Assembly: GCF_921293095.1 (NCBI RefSeq)
Contig: NC_060258.1
Span: forward strand, 930,001-994,000
Direction: 5' to 3'
DNA: 64,000 nt
Source: Ischnura elegans
Taxonomy: Eukaryota; Arthropoda; Insecta; Odonata; Coenagrionidae
Shown here: in pieces, positions 55,292 to 64,000 of the stretch
Layout of the letters: each line of letters begins with the position of its first letter
Numbering within the stretch: position 1 is the stretch's first letter
Made by a program: the position numbers and the translations under genes
Notes under the pieces: model-generated
What the model was told of the DNA's origin: nothing
What the model saw: only the letters and a program-made list of their open reading frames with translations
The model's database searches: none

Positions 55292-58200
55292 TCACAAGAG
55301 TTTAATTATTCCGGTGTTGACGATATATTGCATTACATTATTAATATTATCCAAATTATTACCCAGAATGGTTCGTATATCTTGGTTTCCAAGTAGTTCC
55401 CTGCGTTCAAGAGAGTATTTTGTACATTCCTCCAAAACGTGTCTCACAGTAAGGATGCAATCACAACCATCACAGCGGGGAGGTTGTTTCTCTTCGGTGA
55501 AGAGGTATGCATGTGTGAGCGCAGTATGACCAATTCTAAGCCTAGTGAGGGCGACCTCTTCCCTACGACTATTCCTGGCTGAGGTGGACCAAGCGGTCGT
55601 CTCTACTTTGATGTTTCTTAGTTTATTGCCAGCGATATTATTCCACACCTCTTGCCATTGCTCCATGCATATTCTCTTCAGTGCGGCTCTTAGATCGTCC
55701 GAGGAGATCCTATCGAAATCGATGTCGGTTTTACTAAGTGCCTTCTTCGCTGCTGCATCCGCTATCTCATTGCCTCGAATTCCGACATGCCCCGGGATCC
55801 ACATGAAAGAAATTGTAATGCCCTTCCTGCTCAAAGAGTAAAGGGTATCTTGTATGAACTGCACCAAGGGATGAGAGGGGTAGTAATCTGAAATGGCACG
55901 GAGTGCACTTAAGGAGTCTGAGCAGATTAAATAGGACTTGCGTAAAGATATATTTTCCAGAGCATATTTTATGGCAAGAAGTTCTGCGTTGTATATACTG
56001 CAGAGCGGGTTGAGTTTAGCTTGGATCGTGCCGCCATAATAAGGAATGACGGCGCAGGCACAAGCTGATTCGGATTTTGAGCCGTCAGTATAAATGGGTA
56101 CAAGCCGCGGTTTGCGTTCGAGGACTTCTTTAAAAAGGAGCTTGTACTCCAAATCCAAAGTGGAGGACTTAGCTACCCGCGCTAAAGAAAAAATAACGTC
56201 TGGTCGTGGAATGACCCAAGGCGGGTTAGCTGAGCATCCTTGGTGGATGATGTCGGGTAGCCGAAACTCAGCTTCATTCATGAAATTACGAAATCGCACG
56301 CCTAAAGGCTTCGTAGATCTTGTCCTACGGTTAAAAACATCCATAAATCTAGGTTTAAAAATTGCATTAAAACAAGGGTGATCTTTTAATGATAAAATTT
56401 TGCAGCATAATTGCACATTAAAATATTTCTCCGGATGGATAACGGTGGTTCCCCACAGTCAGCGTAAATACTAGTAATCGGGCTGGTCCTGAACGCACCA
56501 GTGGCCAACCGGAGGCCAGCATTGTGTACTGTCGTCAAAGGTCTTAAATAGGACTCTCGGGTCGAAGAGTAGGCAACCGAACCATACTCAAGTTTAGACC
56601 TCACCAAAGCTCTATACAACATGAGCATCGTGGTTCGGTCAGCACCCCAAGTCGTACTTGCTAAAACTCTCATTACGTTCAAATTTTTAAAACATTTGTC
56701 CCGAACAATAGAGATGTGGTCGCGCCAATTCAACCGAAAGTCGAATGTCAGCCCTAAAAAACGAGTCGTCTGCACAAAAGGTAGCTTCTTTCTGCCGAGG
56801 AACAGGGATGGTATAGGGAATATTCCACGTAATCGATAAAAGTGCATGCATTTTGTCTTCTCAGGCGAGAATCGAAGACCATTGTAGTTGGACCACTTCT
56901 CGATCCGATTGAGGGTCATCTGAATTTGCCTCGTAGCGGAATGGAGCGTGGATGCCCGGCAAAAAACTGCCAAGTCATCAACGAATAAGGATCCAATTAC
57001 CGGAGGTATTATGCATTCCTCAATGCTGTTAATTGCGATAGCAAACAGCGTGACGCTTAAAATACAACCTTGAGGGACCCCGTTTTCTTGGGTGCGGGAA
57101 CTTGACAGGATGTTGTGGATTCTAACTCTAAAGACCCGTTCTTCTAGGAAATTCCTGATAAAAGTTAAAAGGTTGCCCCTAAAACCCCATTCATGCAGAG
57201 TTTTTAAAACTTTGTGTCGCCATAATCGGTCATAGGCTTTTTCTATATCGAAAAATACTGCTATGACGTGCTGTCGGAGCAAAAAGGATTCGTGTATGAA
57301 GTTGGTGCTTCTGACGAGATGATCCGTTGTCGATCGGTTGCGGCGAAAGCCACATTGAATTTTGGAGAGAAGGTCTCGGCTTTCAAGATACCAAACCAGG
57401 CGTCGGTTAACCATTCTCTCCATTATTTTACAGAGGCTACTTGTTAGTGATATGGGGCGGTAGCTCCCAGGATCGCTGCGATCCTTACCCTGTTTAAGGA
57501 CAGGGATGATTACAGATTCCCGCCATGCATCCGGGAAAGATCCATCATACCAGATCTGGTTGAACGTTGACAATATATCAGCAAAAGCCTTAACGGGGAG
57601 ATTCCGTATAAAGGCATAGTGGATGTTATCGCCACCTGGAGCTGTATTCTTTGAGCATGCGATTGCGGCTTCGAGTTCCCATAGACTAAAGGGCTCATTA
57701 TATGGAAAGTCCGCTTTATTGTCAAAATTCATAGGGGCTGCCTCAGCTATCCGTCTCATTGATATAAATGCCTGGTCATAATTTTTGGAAGAGCTAACTT
57801 CAGCGAAGTGCTCCACAAATGCTTCCGCGACTTCCTGTCGGGAAGTTGCAATTTTGGGTCCCGCTTTTAGGCCAGCGATAGCAGTGGACGTTCGGCTTCC
57901 TGTGATTTTATTCACCTTTTCCCATACCTTAGATATAGGAGTCCGACAGTTTATTTGGGACGCATAGGAAATCCACGAAGCCTTTTTGGCTTCCTTGATT
58001 ATCCGCCTAGCTTTGGCCCGGAGTCGTCGGAAAGCTGCCAGGTTCATTGTAGTTGGGTATTTTTGAAAGTTCTTAAGTGCTCTTTTCCTAGCGGCAATAG
58101 CTTCTGCGCACTCGTTGTTCCACCATGGGACGGGTGGACGCCTTGCAGCTATCGATGTCCTAGGGACGCTAGCTTCGGCAGCATCCAATATAGCTTTCGT

Positions 58201-58995
58201 AAGGGTTAAAACATTTTCAGCTCCATTTCGGTCGTCAGTAAATGTAAAATTGAAAAGATTTCTAAAAAGCGGCCAGTCTCCTTTTTTAATCGTCCAAGTA
58301 CGGGGTCCGTTAAAATCGCAAGTTCGTCTACTCGGTTTTGAAATAAAAATCGGGAAATGGTCGCTCCCGCAGAGGTCGTTATGTACTGACAGCTGTAATC
58401 TAGCTCCTAAACTACAACTATAAAAACACAAGTCAATAACCGAGAACTCTCCATTATGACTATTGAAACGAGTGTGTTCGCCGTTGTTGAGTAAAATAAA
58501 ATTAAAATCATTAATAAAATTAGCTATTAGCTTTCCTCTACTATTAGCTTGTGCTCTGTTGCTTCCCCAAAGGGAGTCATGAGCATTAAAATCCCCCAAC
58601 AGCACGTGTGGTTTTGGAAGCTGAGCGACTAGCGACTCTAGGGCATTCTTGTTTACAGGTGCCCACTGGGGCAAGTAAACGTTACAAAAGGTAACTAACT
58701 CTGGGGTGGCTACAGAAACTGCAATTGCCTGTAGGGGGGTTCTTAAAATGATCTGTGAGGAGTAAATGCTCTCCCGGACAGCTATTGCAACCCCTCCCTG
58801 GGCTCTATTGCCACTAACATCATCAGCCCGGTAAACGCAATAGCCCTGTAGTGACATTCTGTCGGATGGTTTCAGATGAGTTTCCTGCAGACATACGCAG
58901 GATGGGTTGGAATTCTTAACTAGAGCATACAGTTCCTCCTTGTGTCTGTAAATACCGTTACAGATCCACTGTAAGGTTTTAAAAATAAAATCCAT
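55292..58995 (-). pseudogene. I-like ORF2: endonuclease, reverse transcriptase, RNase H; one frameshift
   Basis: ATG 58995. Endonuclease motifs: LQWICNGIYRHKEEL, CLQETHLKP, LLGDFNAHDSLWG, SVIDLCFYS, GSDHFPIFI. RT motifs: APGGDNIHYAFIRNLP, SYRPISLTSSLCKIMERM, QCGFRRNRSTTDHL, VFFDIEKAYDRLWRHKVLK, GVPQGCILSVTLFAIAIN and SLFVDDLAVFC (catalytic VDD). RNase H: YTDGSK, AELLAIKYALE, CSDSLSALRAI and WIPGHVGIRGNEIADAAA, so all catalytic D/E/D and the His are present. A final CDGCDCILTVRHVLEEC motif follows. Near 56400 one A is missing from an A/T run (GCAAAATTTT), shifting the frame between RT and RNase H. Otherwise about 1,230 codons are open. Confidence 0.87.
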
Positions 58996-59042
58996 GATTA
59001 ATAAAAAGAGATAAAGGTATTAAAAAAAACATATACGGTTGA

Positions 59043-60233
59043 CTACGATCGTCGTAGTCTCGTCTTCCCCTTTCCTGGAGGATTTGTCAAGCATTTAAAT
59101 TGTTTAGCTACCTCGGAGGGATCGGCGTCCATCATATCGTCTGATACTGCGTCCTCCTCGAGGTCTGATTTTTTAAAATGAGTTTTTCGTAAGAGTGTTT
59201 TGGCCTTCTTTGATGAAGGCGAGTTTTCGCCCGAAGAGTCACTCTCCGCAGTAGCCTTAGCTTTATCCTTCGTGATGCTGATACTTGTTAAGTTCTTGGG
59301 TTTGGCGGGCAGGAACACGCCTTTGCATGGCGCGCATACAGAGGGCGTGTGTGTCTGCACGGCAGCGTCCACATATTTTTTGGCCGTCACCTGGCTATAG
59401 GATTTTCCAGAGAAAACAGGGTTCAGAGCTCTGAATTCTTTCTTGGCTTCTCCGTAAGTTATTTTCTTTGAGGTTTTTATTTCTTGTATTTTCTTTTCTT
59501 CTGCAAATATTGGGCAGGATGCTGACCACGCTGGATGGTCTCTATGGCAGTTCACACATTTTTCCTTTTCACTACAGTCTCCTTCGTGCTTCTTCAGAGA
59601 GCATCTACCACAGAGTTCCTCTCCTTTACAGTTGCCTGATGTGTGTCCATATCTTTGACAACGGAAGCATCGGATAGGCTTAGGAATATACGGTCGAACT
59701 TGGATAGCGCTGTAGCATACATAGATGGACGCGGGAAGCTTCGGAAGGGCGAAGGTGAGGACAAAGCTGTACGTGTCCTTTAGAGTGCCGCTTCGCCTCG
59801 TTTTCAAGCGGCGGACCGATATCACCTTTTGGTCTTTCAGACCTTCTTTGATTTCCTCCTCGGTGCAGTCTGAAAGATCCCAAGATGTTACGACGCCGTC
59901 ACAAGTGTTAAGTGATCGGTGGGGATCAACTTTCACTGGGACTTGGAAGAACTCTTTCACCTCAAGCAGTCTCTTTGCTTGTTTTGAATTGTTGACCTGT
60001 ATGAGGAGAGAACCTGACCGCAGTCTCTTCGCTGTTTTTACATCGCCAACCAACCCCTGGATCACTTTCGCGATTACGAACGGTGACACTTTTTTCAAAG
60101 CTCCTTCTTCTATGCTGCTCATTACTACGTAAGAAGGGTAATCATTCTGTAGTACATTTTCCGTACATAGCCTTTTGCTGGGATTAGCCTCCCTAGAGGC
60201 AATGGGTGTTGGGTTTTGGATATCCATAGACAT
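59043..60233 (-). CDS. I-like ORF1 protein, intact (396 aa, three zinc knuckles)
   Basis: The start is ATG 60233 (MSMDIQNPTPIASREANPSK). Central domain: YVVMSSIEEGALKKVSPFVI and SGSLLIQVNNSKQAKRLLEV, followed by SLNTCDGVVTSWDLSDCTEE. Knuckles: CFRCQRYGHTSGNC, CGRCSLKKHEGDC and CVNCHRDHPAWSASC (about residues 195-240), then a Lys/Ser-rich C terminus. This is the gag-like RNA-binding protein of I/Jockey-type LINEs that packages element RNA. The frame is uninterrupted. The AUG lies about 700 nt into the 5' UTR. Confidence 0.85.
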   Translation of the reverse strand: MSMDIQNPTPIASREANPSKRLCTENVLQNDYPSYVVMSSIEEGALKKVSPFVIAKVIQGLVGDVKTAKRLRSGSLLIQVNNSKQAKRLLEVKEFFQVPVKVDPHRSLNTCDGVVTSWDLSDCTEEEIKEGLKDQKVISVRRLKTRRSGTLKDTYSFVLTFALPKLPASIYVCYSAIQVRPYIPKPIRCFRCQRYGHTSGNCKGEELCGRCSLKKHEGDCSEKEKCVNCHRDHPAWSASCPIFAEEKKIQEIKTSKKITYGEAKKEFRALNPVFSGKSYSQVTAKKYVDAAVQTHTPSVCAPCKGVFLPAKPKNLTSISITKDKAKATAESDSSGENSPSSKKAKTLLRKTHFKKSDLEEDAVSDDMMDADPSEVAKQFKCLTNPPGKGKTRLRRS

Positions 60234-60940
60234 TGATTATATTCATCTCCGGGGCCCCAACCACCATGGAGTCCGACAAGGGGACGATGCACCGCGGGCC
60301 GGTGCAGAGCGCCAGGTTCCCCCGAAGATATAGACGTGCCCCTCCGAGAATGCTCTTGGCAGTGTCCCTTTGGATCACGCTCACCCTTCCTGGCGTACGC
60401 TCGAAAGGAGCCGCCAAGCTCCCCAGCCGCCAGGAGCCGATTGACCGGGAATGGGTTAGTTCCCGGCCGCCCGTCTAGGAGAGTCAGGGGCCAAAGTGGA
60501 GTGTTGGGGATTCTCCCCTCCCACAGAGGAGGTCCCCTCAGCCACCAGGATCCCCGTTCCCTGCGACACGGGTCGCCACGCACGGCAAACACGTGGGTGG
60601 GCTAAGGCAGGATGGTATCGCCTTACACGGACAGTCGGGCCCACATGACTGTCCGGACGCTACCCTAGTCGTACCGGGGGTTTTTTAACGAGGTTGTCTC
60701 CTCGGTGGGCTCGGGTCCGTGGGGGCGCGGCTCCCCAAAGGAAGAGATTACTCTCTTCCCCCCGTGCGGGGAACAACCCTGGCCGAACACCAACCCCCGA
60801 AGAAAGATTAATTCCCTAATAAATTAATTACCAGCGCGGGAAGTCGCGCACCAAACCAGCAACAACTGCTGAGAGCCCGAAGGGCGAAAAGCCGAATCCG
60901 TTCCCCGGAGAACGGAAACATCCTCACTTACGGTGAGTGG
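60234..60940 (-). promoter_or_regulatory. 5' UTR of the I-like element
   Basis: GC-rich leader upstream of ORF1 with no long conserved frame. LINEs of this type normally carry an internal promoter at the very 5' end. The exact start was not found; about 60940 is a guess based on the change of composition and a CATTCG word at 60946-60951. Short open frames on both strands are ignored. Confidence 0.4.
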
Positions 60941-61793
60941 TCTATTCATTCGACATCGATGCTCTGGAATGACTCCAATGCTTTCCAACATAAGAGCTTG
61001 GGTAGCTACCTGGTTACTTGGTCATAGCCTACTTGGTCATTCCTCTCACACGCCAACGACGCTCCGCGTCAGCCAGCATTGCTGCGGAATTGAGCGCGGC
61101 ACCGACGCCAACCGGCGCCAACTCCCCGGCAGTTGAGGACGCCTAACAGCGTTGTCCGGCCAACTCCCCGGCAGTCGAGAACATCTCCTGCCACCAACCG
61201 AGGACTAACGACGCCAGCCTGAAAGGACCTAAAAAGGACGGAAAGGAAAGGAAGGAAAAATTCCGGGACTTCTGGTCTTAGTAAAGAAACCATTGCCACG
61301 ATATCCGGACACAAAGAGGAGTCGAGCGCCCTCACGGAAATTGGCCGCAGAGGCCGCTAAGAGGACCTTTTCTGAAGAAATTGAAAATTTCTTGGGAACC
61401 TTCGCCTCGTCACCCGGACGTGAAGACAAGCACAGCGCCCTCAAGGCCCTCCGTGGCTTCTGGTTCGTATAAAGACAAACTTTTTAAGCTCATCGGCCCT
61501 CTTAAGGGCCTTCTCACAATTTATGCGTAAATTTACTCACCACTTGATCACAAACAACATTGGCCTCCCTCAGAGGCCTATTTACACACATATACACACA
61601 CGTCAGGTACACACACTGGGCAAAGGCATCTGGGGGGAGGCGGGTGCAGTCCCCAGGTGGCGCATTGACCGCTCCTACACCCTGGTCGTTCTCGGTCGGC
61701 AACCTCAAGGCAGAGGGCAACATCACTGCACGTCTAGGGGGACCCGCCGGGTCCCCTCGCTAGGACTACACTCATGCAATAGGTAACACACAC
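60941..61793 (+). other. Probable 5' UTR of the right-edge Jockey-like LINE, with direct repeats
   Basis: Contains a 44-bp-spaced direct repeat (GCCAACTCCCCGGCAGT at about 61117 and 61161). It also has weaker paired words, such as TTCTGGTCTTAGTAAAG and TTCTGGTTCGTATAAAG, and AGCGCCCTCACGG and AGCGCCCTCAAGG. These suggest partial duplication of leader sequence. No coding feature is supported. Confidence 0.4.
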
Positions 61794-64000
61794 ATGTCAC
61801 TCGAACACCCAAACAAACACGACAATATGGAGTCCCTCGGCTCTCCAAAATCTCCCGCCGCGGTAGCTATTATGCCCATAGATCAAGACCCGCGCTTTTT
61901 GGCGCTCCTTATTGAACGCAGTGCCGACCTGCGTGCTTTTTTTGCAAGCCAGACAGAAGCAGCCAAAGCTCTACCTCCGCCGCCGCCCTAATTTACGCCC
62001 GCTGTAGGCAAAAAGCGAGTTCTCTCAAATACACCGCCAATGAAATGGCCCGTTTCCCCGCCGCTGCTGCAGCCGTCCATTGAAACCGCCAATCCTTTTG
62101 CAGCCATTGCCCCGACAGACGACGTCATGGAGGAGGACGCCACCGAAGACACTGAAGAAGCCACCAACAATAGGGATAGCCAATCAAAAATCCCGTCAAT
62201 ATTTATCACAGAAACGACCAAATGGTAACCAAAATGGCGGCTGATCAAATCAGCTTGCAAGTTTCGTCCTGTCGCTTCTCTCCGGAGTAAGGACATTATA
62301 TTTAAATGCCAGAGAGTGGACGACTTCAGAATCACGGCCAAAATTCTCGCGGAACATAAAATCCCACACTATACTTATCAACTAAAGAATGACAACAAAC
62401 AACATTTCGTAATCAGAGGACTTCCCGCCGATTCACCGCCTGATCTGATTGCCCACGAGCACAAATCCAAAGGCGTCATCATAGAGCACGTGCATCAACT
62501 ACACACGTCGCACCTTACTCCGGACGAATATCGCCAACGTACTCAGATGCGTCGTAACGACCCCAATGCCAAACTGCCGCCAATTTATCTGAAACTGCTG
62601 CCGATGTTCCAAGTTCGACTCGACAACCCGGAACAGCGAGCCAACTTAACAAATGTTAAGCATATGCTTGGACTCACGGCCAAAGTGGAAGTTTACAAAG
62701 CAGCCCCCGGACCAATACAATGCCGAAGATGTCAAGCTTTTGGACATTCACATAAAGCATGTGCCCTCAGCCTCAAATGCTTTAAATGCGCAGGCCCGCA
62801 CCACCACTCAGCTTGCACTAAGCCAAAAGACCAGCCGGGGAAATATGCAAACTGTGCTGGGGCGCACATCTCCACATACAGAGGCTGCCCACAATACAAG
62901 GAACTCGCTCTCGCGATGCACCTGAAACATACTCTGACTGAAGAAACCCCCGCAGCTCCGGCTAATACCGAAATCAATTTTCCTCCACCTCCTACTACAA
63001 ATGCCTGAACACAACGACGGACAACAAACCGCCAAGCCACCACTCCGCCCACAGTTCCACAGGCCCTGACCGCACCCTCTGCCGCAACAATGCCCTCAGC
63101 ACCATCGACATCCTCCTCTACTGCCAATCTTCCACGCTGCCACCCACAACCGCCACAAAACAGCCAGCCGCCATCGGCCCAAATGCTACTAGTGATTCCT
63201 GGAAAAGCCAACTGAAAGGCTGGCTCTCCAGTCTCATTAAAAAAATCATTGCCCCAAAGCAGGGCAAATCCAGAATGGACGTATTCATCGAAGAAGTCAT
63301 TGCAGGCGCCATGATCCTCCTCAATGGCTTATAAATCAAGAATCGTCCATAATCTACGAATACTGTCCTGGAAAGCGGGCAGTCCTCGGCCGTAAAAACA
63401 GGAATTTCTACATCTCCTGTATTGCAATCAACCTGACATCTTACTCGCCCAAGAAACATGGCTCAAGCTGAGAGATGCCTTTAGTGTCCCAAATTACATC
63501 ATCAGAAGAAAGGAACGAACCGAAGGGAATGGAGGAGGTGGTGTGATGCTCGACTCCAAAAAGACTTTACAAGAAACTCCATTACAACCCCCACCACCGA
63601 TAGACTAGAACTCGTCGGGTCTAAGTTCACCACCAGCAATGGCAGCATTGACGTATGGAGTGCCTACCACCCACCAAAGCAGCACGGCATCAGCCGAACA
63701 GATCTTCATGCCATACAGACTGTCCTTAAGAACACCGCAATCATCGGCGGCGATCTTAATTGTAAGCACGCTGCCTGGGGATGCAACATCACAAACTCTA
63801 GAGGACGAGACCTGCACCACGCAGAGTTAACTGTCCCGTTCACTATTCTTTCACCACCAAACCCTACCCACATATCTGCCGATTCCAACCATATAGCTGA
63901 TATCCTAGATCTCTTTATCACAAAAAAATCTTTCTCCATTCCTCTTGCCTACAACCCTTCTTCAACTTTCGTCTGACCATCTCCCGATTTCAATTTCATT
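61794..64000 (+). mobile_element. Jockey-like LINE, 5' part, runs off the window
   Basis: ORF1 starts at about ATG 61794 (MSLEHPNKHDNMESLGSPKS) and is broken near 61990 and 62230. It continues from 62316 with a pre-knuckle domain (KQHFVIRGLPADSPPDLI) and CRRCQAFGHSHKAC, CFKCAGPHHHSAC. The third knuckle is damaged (YANCAGAHISTYRGC). ORF2 begins at about 63330 with endonuclease motifs DILLAQETWLK, TAIIGGDLNCKHAAWGC and HIADILDLFITKK in broken frames. Its RT lies outside the window. Confidence 0.75.
62316..63008 (+). pseudogene. Jockey-like ORF1, central and C-terminal part
   Basis: A frame of about 230 codons starts DDFRITAKILAEHKIPHYTY and contains the pre-knuckle segment LPPIYLKLLPMFQVRLDN. 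Two intact zinc knuckles follow at 62720-62820, then a third with one Cys changed (KYANC), and a Pro-rich end. The N-terminal part is in other frames (61794-61991 and 62040-62228), so at least two frameshifts are needed to join it. Confidence 0.75.

Larger units (their letters stand above)
55155..60940 (-). mobile_element. I-like LINE, nearly complete
   Basis: Minus-strand order is a GC-rich 5' UTR of about 700 bp, ORF1 (60233-59043, intact), a 47-bp gap, ORF2 (58995-55292, one frameshift) with endonuclease, RT and RNase H, and a 3' UTR containing GGTGCAAATGACC and GTCGACGCACC (55207-55180), shared with the decayed copy at 15.9-18 kb. The 3' end lies near the GTAGTAGTAGTAGAGATGCG stretch at 55151. 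It is the least damaged LINE in the window. Confidence 0.85.

Noticed and set aside
61214-61480. Tandem promoter monomers in the 5' UTR of the right-edge LINE
   Set aside because: Matching words occur at inconsistent offsets (about 109 and 188 bp), so only a short 44-bp-spaced duplication upstream was accepted.
1-64000. CRISPR array, bacterial operons, LTR retrotransposon or endogenous virus
   Set aside because: No regularly spaced direct repeats with unique spacers, no Shine-Dalgarno-led gene strings, no LTR pairs, protease or integrase motifs. All RT sequences are of non-LTR type.

Overview
The window looks like insect nuclear DNA. It is AT-rich, has no dense operons, and carries exons of a ZAD (zinc-finger-associated domain) protein, a family expanded in insects. 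Its 5S rRNA sequences are of arthropod type. Most of the recognisable sequence is non-LTR retrotransposon (LINE) DNA of three kinds: Jockey-like, I-like (with RNase H) and L1/Tx1-like. The species cannot be told from the sequence.

Positions 1-15,900 are mostly non-coding. They hold the first two exons of a minus-strand ZAD gene (842-1243), two decayed paralogous copies of the same exon and its flank (about 1.8-2.7 kb, and 3.4-5.8 kb split by a 1.2-kb insertion), a diverged 138-bp tandem repeat (7.4-8.1 kb), and a spliced-looking SGNH-hydrolase-like gene (8.77-9.66 kb). Positions 15.9-21.6 kb hold decayed I-like LINE fragments, a 16-bp near-palindromic minisatellite and a strong hairpin.

Positions 21.6-40.2 kb are the most interesting part. 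They read as a stretch of a 5S rDNA array, originally all on the minus strand, in which 5S genes are split by Tx1-like LINEs. Five 5S fragments sit at element boundaries. They define two integration points: one duplicating ATACCA (5S nt 11-16) and one duplicating AATAC (5S nt 22-26). The minus-strand order is: 5S 1-16, element T3, 5S 11-26, element T1, 5S 22-end, 5S spacer, 5S 1-12, element T2/T4, 5S 22-end, spacer, a further ORF1 fragment. A 3.1-kb inversion (about 26,237-29,306) has flipped the T1 3' end, one 5S spacer and the T4 5' end. The 3' UTRs of these elements carry tRNA-like cassettes (A box, hairpin, B box), twice in tandem in T3. T1 has two more tandem tRNA-like units between ORF1 and ORF2. 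A PIF/Harbinger-type MITE carrying a MADF-domain remnant interrupts T2.

Positions 40.8-64 kb hold a Jockey-like LINE on the minus strand whose ORF1 is interrupted by a TTAA-flanked piggyBac-type MITE, two partial plus-strand Tx1-like elements (47.2-50.8 kb), a ZAD exon pseudogene wedged between LINEs (50.8-51.2 kb), a decayed plus-strand Jockey-like element (51.2-55.15 kb), an almost complete minus-strand I-like element with one frameshift in ORF2 (55.2-60.9 kb), and the 5' part of another Jockey-like element running off the right edge. No family name or species was confirmed by a database search. All calls rest on motifs and on comparison of parts of the window with each other.
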